Shown piece by piece: positions 1-6,364 of a DNA stretch of 17,463 nucleotides (position 1 is the first letter of the stretch; every line of letters begins with the position of its first letter). The DNA is taken from contig CALASU010000066.1 in NCBI GenBank assembly GCA_937888765.1, forward strand, positions 1 to 17,463, written 5' to 3'. A model generated the notes under the pieces. The model worked only from the letters and a program-made list of their open reading frames with translations, made no database searches and was not told the origin of the DNA. The translations under genes and the position numbers were made by a program. This DNA is from an uncultured Clostridia bacterium. GTDB taxonomy: Bacteria > Bacillota > Clostridia > Lachnospirales > Anaerotignaceae.

Positions 1-1353
1 CCACAGTGTATCCTTTTCTCTTTCACAGTATGCACGGATATCCATTGTTTCGGGACATTCATACACCAGCTTACCGTCAATGAAGATAGGCACCAGCAGT
101 TCTCTCACTTTGAAAGTACCTGCAGGCAGCTTCATGCTCTTCCATTTTGCATTGGTATCATAGATACGCAGATCTTCATCTTCTGCAAATTTTTCTTCTT
201 CCAGAGCCAGCAGGTCAGCTTTGATTTTGCCTGTTTCCTTATCGTAGATACGAACTACTTTTTTGATACCGGGATTTGTTACTTTTTCCACATTATTGGA
301 AAGTTTGATCTTAGGCTCAAAATCGCCGTTTTCATTTTCTTCTGCCGCCAGCTTGTAAACGCCGCCAAATGCAGGACAATCATCTGATGTGATCAGTTTT
401 GTACCAACACCCCACAGGCTGATTTTGGAATCCTGCAGCTTCAGGCTTGTAATCAGGTTTTCATCCAGGTCACTGGATGCGCTGATGATTGCATTGGGAT
501 GACCTGCTTCTTCCAGCATTGTTTTTGCTCTCTTGGAAAGGTACGCAAGGTCACCGCTGTCCAGACGAATACCATAGCCTTTTTCGGGCAGGATACCTTT
601 TTCTCTCATTTCATCAAATACCTGAATTGCATGGGGTACACCGCTTTTCAGTGTATTGTAAGTATCTACCAGCAGAATGCAGGCATCGGGGAACAGATTT
701 GCATAAGTACGGAATGCGGTCAGTTCATCAGGGAAGCTCATAACCCAGCTGTGTGCATGTGTACCTTTTACAGGCACGTTATACAGCTTGCCTGCCAGTA
801 CGTTACTTGTTGCCGCACAGCCCGCAATCACTGCTGCTCTTGCGCCCAGTGTACCCGCATCAGGACCCTGCGCACGGCGCAGACCAAATTCCAGAACAGG
901 ATCACCCTTTGCCGCATGTACCACACGGGAAGCCTTTGTTGCGATCAGGCTCTGGTGGTTGATGATATTCAGCAGAGCTGTTTCAATCAGCTGTGCTTCA
1001 ATGATAGGTGCTTTGATTCTCATTAAGGGTTCGTGAGGGAATACTACCGTACCCTCGGGAATCGCATAAATTTCCCCTGTAAAACGGAACTCTCTCAGAT
1101 AGTCGATAAAACCTTCGGAGAAAATACCCAGACTTTCCACGTAAGCGATATCATCTTCTTTAAAACGCAGTCCGTCCAGATATTCAATCGCCTGCTGCAG
1201 ACCTGCCGCAATCGCGTAGCCGTTACCGCTGGGATTTTTTCTGTAGAACAAATCGAATACAACCTGTCTTTTATATGCCCCTGTTTCATAGTAGCCCTGC
1301 ATCATTGTCAGCTCATATAAGTCTGTAAGCAGTGCAAACTCTCTATCTTTCAT
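1..1353 (-). CDS. pncB: Nicotinate phosphoribosyltransferase (3' end beyond window)
   Basis: Makes nicotinate mononucleotide from nicotinate and PRPP, the entry step of NAD salvage, in the cytosol. I translated the minus strand by hand: 451 codons stay open to the left edge with no stop, so the last few dozen residues of a usual ~480-490 are outside. It opens MKDREFALLTDLYELTMMQG, a typical N-terminus for the family. The active-site segment THAHSW lies at about residues 198-203, with EFGLRRAQG before it, RLDSGDLAYLSKRAK after it, and the phosphate-binding GVGTKLITS further on. The ATG at 1351-1353 follows AAAGGAGA at good spacing. It is transcribed away from ileS from a promoter near 1455-1482 and looks monocistronic at its 5' end. 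The family is clear; regulation by a niacin-responsive repressor is possible but unproven (see findings). Confidence 0.96.
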   Translation of the reverse strand, partial: MKDREFALLTDLYELTMMQGYYETGAYKRQVVFDLFYRKNPSGNGYAIAAGLQQAIEYLDGLRFKEDDIAYVESLGIFSEGFIDYLREFRFTGEIYAIPEGTVVFPHEPLMRIKAPIIEAQLIETALLNIINHQSLIATKASRVVHAAKGDPVLEFGLRRAQGPDAGTLGARAAVIAGCAATSNVLAGKLYNVPVKGTHAHSWVMSFPDELTAFRTYANLFPDACILLVDTYNTLKSGVPHAIQVFDEMREKGILPEKGYGIRLDSGDLAYLSKRAKTMLEEAGHPNAIISASSDLDENLITSLKLQDSKISLWGVGTKLITSDDCPAFGGVYKLAAEENENGDFEPKIKLSNNVEKVTNPGIKKVVRIYDKETGKIKADLLALEEEKFAEDEDLRIYDTNAKWKSMKLPAGTFKVRELLVPIFIDGKLVYECPETMDIRAYCEREKDTLW

Positions 1354-1454
1354 GTTAAAGTCTCCTTTTTTTCGGTCGACAGACAGCTCTTGTATACTTT
1401 TTGGCTCGTGCCTGTCTGGTTTCTCAATAGTATCACAAAAAGTACATTGTATTT

Positions 1455-1482
1455 ATTATAGCACCTTTCCCCAAAAAAGCAA
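1455..1482 (-). promoter_or_regulatory. Sigma-A-type promoter of pncB
   Basis: On the minus strand the -10 box TATAAT (1455-1460) is preceded by TGC, giving an extended -10. A weak -35 TTGCTT (1477-1482) lies 16 bp upstream. Transcription would begin near 1448, leaving a leader of about 95 nt that contains the inverted repeat CAGACAG/CTGTCTG (1380-1386 and 1412-1418) before the ribosome binding site. Confidence 0.7.
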
Positions 1483-1639
1483 ATAGTTTCCCACACCTCT
1501 ATTTTACACCTGTCTTGACACATTCATGAAAAAGTGCAGTTTTCGCCTTTTTTTTCTGCTGTTTTACCAAAAATACTTTCCCGCTTTGTATACAGTTTCC
1601 TTGCATACAGCATACTTTTGGTTTTGATGCAAAAAATAC

Positions 1640-1668
1640 TTTACAACTTTTTAGGCAGATTGTATAAT
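1640..1668 (+). promoter_or_regulatory. Sigma-A-type promoter of the ileS leader
   Basis: TTTACA (1640-1645) and TATAAT (1663-1668) are separated by 17 bp. The start would fall near 1675, just ahead of the T-box stem I. The spacing to the riboswitch is what is expected for a T-box leader transcript. Confidence 0.85.
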
Positions 1669-1689
1669 ACACAAGTAAACAGTTGAAAT

Positions 1690-1941
1690 ACTATGAAGGA
1701 GAGAGTATGCATTTTCATACTGAATCCAGAGAGCCGGGTTTGGGTGGAATCCCGACATCAGCGAAACTGCAGAAAATCACTCCGGAGTTGCAGACCGAAC
1801 AGGTTTCCCCAGTAGGCTCTGTCGTTTCCCGCGTTAAGGGAAAGCACCATGATGGTGGTGCATTGAGGTGGACGGTCTTTTTCCGTCAATTCAGGTGGTA
1901 TCGCGAGCCCATTCGTCCTGTATGGATGAATGGCTTTTTTG
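1690..1941 (+). promoter_or_regulatory. T-box riboswitch, isoleucine specifier, controlling ileS
   Basis: A leader RNA that senses uncharged tRNA-Ile and lets transcription proceed into ileS. Stem I can be drawn: GGAG (1698-1701) pairs with CTCC (1780-1783), and TGCA (1708-1711) with TGCA (1768-1771). These enclose a loop-E arrangement of AGTA (1704-1707) opposite GAA, directly followed by the specifier codon ATC (1776-1778, Ile). Further pairing is CTGA (1720-1723) with TCAG (1758-1761), then the AGAGAG bulge motif and a CCGGG/CCCG apical stem with GGTGGAA. The T-box core AGGTGGTATCGCGAG (1893-1907) contains TGGT (1896-1899), which would pair with the tRNA acceptor end ACCA, agreeing with discriminator A of tRNA-Ile. 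The competing terminator follows at 1906-1940. Confidence 0.95.
1906..1940 (+). terminator. T-box regulated intrinsic terminator
   Basis: The stem of AGCCCATTCGTCC (1906-1918) with GGATGAATGGCT (1924-1935), loop TGTAT, is followed by a run of T. Its 5' arm overlaps the end of the T-box core, so the antiterminator and terminator are mutually exclusive. Confidence 0.92.
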
Positions 1942-2054
1942 TTTTTCGGGAACAACATCTTCAGACAGTTTCCGGAAATAGTTTCCACAATAAAAACCAT
2001 CAAACCAAAACAACTGCCAAAAGGCAAAAAATTTTTTAAGGAGGAGTTTCTATT

Positions 2055-5000
2055 ATGTACAATAAAGTACCTAACAACATGAACTTCGTTGAAAGAGAAC
2101 TTGTTACTGAAAAATTCTGGAAAGACAATGACATTTTCGGTAAGAGTATCAAGGCAAGAGAAGGCGCACCCGTATTCACATTCTACGACGGCCCTCCCAC
2201 AGCAAACGGTATGCCCCACATCGGTCATATCCTGACTCGTGCCATCAAAGACCTGATCCCTCGTTATAAAACAATGAAGGGTTACAAGGTTCTGAGAAAA
2301 GCCGGCTGGGACACACACGGTCTGCCCGTTGAACTGGAAGTTGAAAAACAGCTGGGTCTGGACGGCAAAGAACAGATCGAAAAATACGGCGTAGAACCTT
2401 TCATCGGCAAATGTAAGGAATCTGTATGGAAATACGAAAAAGAATGGCGTAACGTTTCCGACCGTGTAGGCTTCTGGGCTGACATGGACGACCCCTATGT
2501 AACATACCATAACGATTATATCGAATCCGAATGGTGGGCACTGAAACAGATCTGGGACAAAGGTCTGCTGTACAAAGGTCACAAAGTTGTTCCCTACTGC
2601 CCTCGCTGCGGTACAGCACTGTCCTCTCACGAAGTTGCACAGGGTTATAAGGATGTAAAAGAAGTATCCGCTATCGCAAAATTCAAAGTAGCAGATCAGG
2701 AAAACACATATTTCCTGGCATGGACAACAACTCCCTGGACACTGCCTTCCAACATCGTTCTGTCCGTAAACGCAAAAGAAACATATGCAAAAGCAAAATA
2801 TGAAGATTACTATGTAATCATGGCTGAAGCTCTGATGGATGACGTTCTGGGCGAAGGCAAATATGAAATCGTAGAAAGAATGAAGGGCGGCGAACTGGAA
2901 TACGTAAAATATGAACCTCTGTTTGACTTCCAGCCCAATGGCGACGATTTCAAAGGCTACTTCATGACATGCGATGACTATGTAACACTGACAGACGGTA
3001 CAGGTATCGTTCACACAGCTTATGCTTACGGTGAAGACGACTACCGTGTATGTAAAAAATACGGCGTTACATTCTATCAGAATGTAGACACAACAGGTCA
3101 TCTGACTGAACTGGCAGGTCCTTTCGCAGGCATGTGGGTAAAAGACGCTGACCCCGCAGTTCTGAAATATATGGAAGAAAACGGTTCCCTGTTCGCAGCA
3201 ATTCCCTTCGAACATAACTATCCTTTCTGCTGGAGATGTGACACACCTCTGCTGTACTACGCAAGAAGCACATGGTTCATCGAAATGACAAAACTGCGTG
3301 ACAGACTGGTAGCAAACAACAGAACAATCAACTGGTATCCCGAAAACATCAAAGAAGGCCGTTTCGGTAACTTCCTTGAAAACGTAATCGACTGGGGTCT
3401 GTCCCGTGAAAGATACTGGGGTACACCACTGCCCATCTGGGAATGTGAATGCGGCCACAGACATACAATCGGTTCCATCGCTGAACTGAAAGAAATGTCC
3501 CCCGACTGTCCCGAAGAAATCGAACTGCACAAACCTTTCATCGACGCAGTTCATATCACATGCCCTCAGTGCGGCAAGCTGATGACACGTGTTCCCGAAG
3601 TAATCGACTGCTGGTTCGACAGCGGTGCAATGCCTTTCGCACAGTGGCACTATCCTTTTGAAAACAAAGAAATCTTCGATGAAAACTTCCCTGCAGACTT
3701 CATCTCCGAAGCAATCGACCAGACTCGCGGCTGGTTCTACACACTGCTGGCAGTTTCCACACTGCTGTTTGACTGCGCACCCTTCAAGAACTGTATCGTT
3801 CTGGGTCACGTTCAGGATAAAGACGGCAGAAAGATGTCCAAACACATCGGTAACGTTGTTGACCCCAGAGATGCTCTGAGCAAACAGGGTGCTGACGCGG
3901 TTCGCTGGTTCTTCTATGCAAACTCCGCTCCTTGGCTGTCCTCTCGTTACTATGATGACGCAGTAAGCGAACTGCAGAGAAAATTCATGGGTACACTGTG
4001 GAACACATACGCATTCTATATCCTGTATGCAAACATCGACAAATTCGATCCCACACAGTACACACTGGAATATGATAAACTGGCTCCCATGGACAAATGG
4101 ATTCTGTCCAAGCTGGAAACACTGAACAAATATGTAGACGACGCTCTGGCAGGCTACAAGCTGACAGAACCCGCTCGTGCTATGGCTGAATTCCTGGATG
4201 ATCTGTCCAACTGGTATGTAAGAAGAAGCCGTGAACGTTTCTGGGCAGGCGGTATGGAACAGGATAAGATCAATGCTTATATGACTCTGTACACAGTTCT
4301 GGAAACAGTAGTGAAACTGGCTGCTCCTTTCACACCTTTCATCGCAGAAGAAATCTACAGCAATCTGGTAAGAAGCGTAGATAAAGATGCTCCCGAATCC
4401 GTACACCTGTGCGACTGGCCCGCATACCATGCAGAATGGGTTGACAAAGATCTGGAAGCAAACATGGATCTGGTACTGAAAGTAGTAGTAGAAGGCCGTG
4501 CAGCTCGTAACGCAAGCGCAATGAAGAACAGACAGCCTCTGGCTATGATGTATGTAAAAGCAGAAGAATCTCTGCCTGAAGAATATCTGGAAATCATCAA
4601 AGACGAACTGAACGTAAAAGCAGTTTCCTTCACAGATGACGTAGAAGCATTCACAACATACACATTCAAACCTCAGCTGAGAACACTGGGTAAAAAATAC
4701 GGCAAACTGGTTCCCGCTATCGGCGCATACCTGAAAGAAGTAGACGGCTCTGCATTCATGGCTACACTGAAAGCAGACGGCAAAGCTGTATTTACAGTAG
4801 AAGGCGAAGAAGTTGTTCTGGAAATGGAAGACGTACTGTATGACACAGCACAGAAAGGCGGCTTCGTATCCTCCACAAACAACAACGTAACAGTTGTTCT
4901 GGATACAAACCTGACACCTGAACTGGTAGAAGAAGGCTTCGTTCGTGAAATCGTATCCAAAGTACAGACAATGCGTAAGGAAGCAGACTTCAACGTAACA

Positions 5001-5174
5001 GACCGTATCAAAGTTTACCACAATGGCAACGCTAAGATCGCTGAAATCCTGGCAGCAAACGACATCAAAGCAGACGTACTGGCAGATGAAGTTGTTGCAG
5101 GTACAGGCGGCGAACTGTCCAAAGAATGGAACATCAACGGCGAAAAAGTTACTCTGGGTGTTGAAAGAGTATAA
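2055..5174 (+). CDS. ileS: Isoleucyl-tRNA synthetase, long type-2-like form
   Basis: Charges tRNA-Ile with isoleucine in the cytosol; a class I synthetase of 1039 residues. The nucleotide-binding signature GPPTANGMPHIGH has HIGH at residues 55-58, and KMSKH is at 593-597. A CP1 editing domain lies between them. CxxC pairs are seen in YCPRCGTALSSHE, WECECGH and TCPQCGKL. The C-terminus ends GEKVTLGVERV with no zinc-finger cysteines. The length, the HEVAQGY segment and the absence of the C-terminal zinc finger fit the eukaryote-like type 2 bacterial IleRS rather than the ~920-residue type 1; type 2 enzymes are generally less sensitive to mupirocin. The ATG follows AAGGAGG (2038-2044) at 10 bp. 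Codon use is strongly biased (CTG Leu, ACA Thr), as in highly expressed genes. Expression is under the upstream T-box. Confidence 0.98.
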   Translation: MYNKVPNNMNFVERELVTEKFWKDNDIFGKSIKAREGAPVFTFYDGPPTANGMPHIGHILTRAIKDLIPRYKTMKGYKVLRKAGWDTHGLPVELEVEKQLGLDGKEQIEKYGVEPFIGKCKESVWKYEKEWRNVSDRVGFWADMDDPYVTYHNDYIESEWWALKQIWDKGLLYKGHKVVPYCPRCGTALSSHEVAQGYKDVKEVSAIAKFKVADQENTYFLAWTTTPWTLPSNIVLSVNAKETYAKAKYEDYYVIMAEALMDDVLGEGKYEIVERMKGGELEYVKYEPLFDFQPNGDDFKGYFMTCDDYVTLTDGTGIVHTAYAYGEDDYRVCKKYGVTFYQNVDTTGHLTELAGPFAGMWVKDADPAVLKYMEENGSLFAAIPFEHNYPFCWRCDTPLLYYARSTWFIEMTKLRDRLVANNRTINWYPENIKEGRFGNFLENVIDWGLSRERYWGTPLPIWECECGHRHTIGSIAELKEMSPDCPEEIELHKPFIDAVHITCPQCGKLMTRVPEVIDCWFDSGAMPFAQWHYPFENKEIFDENFPADFISEAIDQTRGWFYTLLAVSTLLFDCAPFKNCIVLGHVQDKDGRKMSKHIGNVVDPRDALSKQGADAVRWFFYANSAPWLSSRYYDDAVSELQRKFMGTLWNTYAFYILYANIDKFDPTQYTLEYDKLAPMDKWILSKLETLNKYVDDALAGYKLTEPARAMAEFLDDLSNWYVRRSRERFWAGGMEQDKINAYMTLYTVLETVVKLAAPFTPFIAEEIYSNLVRSVDKDAPESVHLCDWPAYHAEWVDKDLEANMDLVLKVVVEGRAARNASAMKNRQPLAMMYVKAEESLPEEYLEIIKDELNVKAVSFTDDVEAFTTYTFKPQLRTLGKKYGKLVPAIGAYLKEVDGSAFMATLKADGKAVFTVEGEEVVLEMEDVLYDTAQKGGFVSSTNNNVTVVLDTNLTPELVEEGFVREIVSKVQTMRKEADFNVTDRIKVYHNGNAKIAEILAANDIKADVLADEVVAGTGGELSKEWNINGEKVTLGVERV

Positions 5175-5192
5175 TTTCCCGCATCAAATAAG

Positions 5193-5221
5193 AAAAGCAG
5201 ACCGAAAGGTCTGCTTTTTTA
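5193..5221 (+). terminator. Intrinsic terminator of ileS
   Basis: The stem AAAAGCAGACC with GGTCTGCTTTT closes a GAAA loop and ends in a T run. Its 11-bp stem is the same as that of the terminator at 9738-9766. Confidence 0.92.
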
Positions 5222-5250
5222 TTGTCGAATACTGAAGTTTATGCTATACT
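5222..5250 (+). promoter_or_regulatory. Promoter of the small-peptide (putative toxin) mRNA
   Basis: TTGTCG (5222-5227), a 17-bp spacer and TATACT (5245-5250) with an upstream TGC (extended -10) form a good sigma-A promoter immediately after the ileS terminator. The start would be near 5257, giving an untranslated leader of about 74 nt. Confidence 0.75.
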
Positions 5251-5289
5251 GACTGAAATATACAGATAGATAAGAATTGTATTCGCTTT

Positions 5290-5326
5290 GGCGGTTTGGT
5301 CACCTCATTTCCTTGAAAGGAGGTGA
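5290..5326 (+). promoter_or_regulatory. Ribosome-binding-site sequestering hairpin and long-range pairing arm
   Basis: TCACCTC (5300-5306) pairs perfectly with GAGGTGA (5320-5326), which includes the Shine-Dalgarno. The overlapping segment GGCGGTTTGGTCAC (5290-5303) can instead pair with GTGACTAACCGCC (5461-5473) in the 3' region, about 12-13 pairs with one bulge and one G-U. Two exclusive structures therefore compete for the anti-Shine-Dalgarno strand. Confidence 0.65.
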
Positions 5327-5330
5327 TGCT

Positions 5331-5414
5331 ATGAATTACGTTACTTACTCAGATTTATTTCAGTTAGGTATTTTAATCGTAGCAATTATCTCCTGTTGTA
5401 AAAAACAGGGTTAA
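5331..5414 (+). CDS. 27-residue hydrophobic peptide, putative type I (holin-like) toxin
   Basis: The peptide starts MNYVTYSDLFQLGILIVAII and ends SCCKKQG. A short polar N-terminus, one hydrophobic segment (about residues 9-21) and a basic tail fit a membrane-inserting type I toxin. The TYSDLFQ opening resembles small clostridial peptides labelled putative holin-like toxins; that is from memory, not a search. The ATG at 5331 is preceded by AAAGGAGGTGAT (5317-5328), a near-perfect match to the 16S 3' end. The same leader carries TCACCTC (5300-5306), able to pair with GAGGTGA (5320-5326) and hide the ribosome binding site. It has its own promoter and terminator, and a convergent antisense RNA covers its 3' region. 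The alternative is a harmless small membrane peptide or leader peptide, but the surrounding RNA architecture argues for a toxin. Confidence 0.72.
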   Translation: MNYVTYSDLFQLGILIVAIISCCKKQG

Positions 5415-5497
5415 TAAAAATAACCGCCTAACATAAGTGTTAGACGGTCTACACAACTTCGTGACTAACCGCCTTTCCACGAGCGATCAATCCTCTT
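5412..5497 (-). ncRNA. Antisense RNA, putative type I antitoxin
   Basis: On the minus strand a consensus promoter TTGACA (5527-5532), 17 bp, TATACT (5504-5509) faces the peptide gene. The transcript would start near 5497 and end at a hairpin made by 5423-5433 and 5438-5448 (one mismatch, 4-nt loop) followed by TTATTTTTATT (5422 down to 5412). That gives an RNA of about 86 nt with no plausible reading frame, complementary to the entire 3' untranslated part of the peptide mRNA and ending at its stop codon. A convergent 3'-overlapping antisense RNA is the arrangement of TxpA/RatA-type systems. It also contains GGCGGTTAGTCAC, a near copy of the mRNA 5' arm, so it could interfere with the 5'-3' interaction. 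Confidence 0.72.
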
Positions 5498-5503
5498 ATT
5501 TAC

Positions 5504-5532
5504 AGTATACCTGCCCCGCTCTGCTTTGTCAA
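5504..5532 (-). promoter_or_regulatory. Promoter of the antisense RNA
   Basis: TTGACA at 5532-5527 and TATACT at 5509-5504 (minus strand) are separated by exactly 17 bp, one of the best promoter matches in the window. The -35 box lies in the loop of the opposing terminator (5514-5545). Confidence 0.82.
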
Positions 5533-5545
5533 GGCGGGGTTTCTT
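5514..5545 (+). terminator. Intrinsic terminator of the small-peptide mRNA
   Basis: CCCCGC (5514-5519) pairs with GCGGGG (5534-5539), followed by TTTCTTT. It would end the peptide transcript at about 290 nt, downstream of the antisense start, so the antisense RNA lies wholly inside the sense transcript. Confidence 0.65.
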
Positions 5546-5572
5546 TCGCATTTTACTCAAAAGCTTACTGTA

Positions 5573-6229
5573 TCATCCTTTTTTTACTTTTTCCTTCTCC
5601 AGCTTCTGTCCGCCCGTGCAATACGGAAACAGGAAGCACTCCGCACACTTCGGTCTGCGGGCAATACAGATTTTTCTGCCGTGTGCAATCAGCTGTGTGT
5701 TAATAGCAATCCAGCTTTCCTGCGGAATAATCTTCATCAGATCAAATTCGATTTTCACAGGGTCCTGATTTGTTGTCAGCCCAAGCAGATTGGAAACGCG
5801 CTTCACATGCGTATCCACCACTACACTGGGAATCCCGTACCAGTTTCCCCTCACCACATTTGCCGTTTTTCTGCCGACCCCTGCAAGGCTTGTCAGTGCA
5901 TCCAGATCAGACGGCACTTCCCCGTCATATTCCATCAGAAGCTTCTGACAGCAGGCAATGATATTTTTTGCTTTGTTATGATAAAAGCCTGTCGAACGGA
6001 TATCCTGCTCTAATTCAGCCAGATTCGCTTCCGCAAAATCTTTTACAGAAGTATACTTCTGAAACAAATCCTTTGTTACGATATTCACCCTGTCATCCGT
6101 ACACTGTGCGGACAGGATCGTTGCAATCAGTAACTGCCACGGTGTTTCATGGTTCAGATAGCATTTTGTAGGGCCGTAATGCTCCAGCAGTAAATCCAGT
6201 ATGATCCGTACCTTTTCTTTTTTCGTCAT
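5573..6229 (-). CDS. nth: Endonuclease III (DNA glycosylase/AP lyase)
   Basis: Removes oxidised pyrimidines and cleaves abasic sites in base excision repair. 218 residues, the usual size. The helix-hairpin-helix LAGVGRKTANVV carries the catalytic lysine K121, and the catalytic aspartate D139 sits in VDTHVKR. The C-terminal iron-sulphur cluster cysteines C188, C195, C198 and C204 show the canonical Cx6Cx2Cx5C spacing. The ATG at 6227-6229 follows GGAGTGG. It is transcribed divergently from the Fur-family gene and converges on the small antisense locus. No strong terminator of its own is visible after the stop codon. Confidence 0.97.
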   Translation of the reverse strand: MTKKEKVRIILDLLLEHYGPTKCYLNHETPWQLLIATILSAQCTDDRVNIVTKDLFQKYTSVKDFAEANLAELEQDIRSTGFYHNKAKNIIACCQKLLMEYDGEVPSDLDALTSLAGVGRKTANVVRGNWYGIPSVVVDTHVKRVSNLLGLTTNQDPVKIEFDLMKIIPQESWIAINTQLIAHGRKICIARRPKCAECFLFPYCTGGQKLEKEKVKKG

Positions 6230-6270
6230 ATTTCCACTCCATTCCTTTGGATTTTTTCTCTTATGCTTTC

Positions 6271-6299
6271 ATCCTATCAGACCTTTTCCCCTTTTGCAA
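6271..6299 (-). promoter_or_regulatory. Promoter of nth
   Basis: On the minus strand TTGCAA (6294-6299), 17 bp, TAGGAT (6271-6276) with an upstream TG (extended -10). The -35 lies only about 10 bp from the -35 of the divergent fur-family promoter. Confidence 0.55.
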
Positions 6300-6308
6300 T
6301 AACCCCGA

Positions 6309-6337
6309 TTGACAAACAGATTCGGGTATACTATGAT
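6309..6337 (+). promoter_or_regulatory. Promoter of the Fur-family regulator
   Basis: TTGACA (6309-6314), a 17-bp spacer and TATGAT (6332-6337). The start near 6344 leaves a leader of about 20 nt and rules out the longer open frame that begins at 6263. Confidence 0.82.
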
Positions 6338-6364
6338 GAGGAAAGAAAAAAGGAGGAAACACAA

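Noticed and set aside
499..1026. 175-codon plus-strand frame near the left end
   Set aside because: Antisense to pncB, which has strong family motifs on the minus strand.
1515..1543. Plus-strand TTGACA at 1515 as another ileS promoter
   Set aside because: No acceptable -10 box follows at 16-18 bp; the TTTACA/TATAAT pair at 1640-1668 is much better placed.
1683..2039. 118-codon plus-strand frame before ileS
   Set aside because: It lies wholly within the T-box leader, whose RNA structure explains the sequence.
1758..5021. Very long open frame (1087 codons) on the minus strand opposite ileS
   Set aside because: It is a by-product of ileS codon bias: the near absence of TTA, CTA and TCA codons removes minus-strand stops. 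The translation is rich in Cys and Phe with no family features, and it runs across the T-box.
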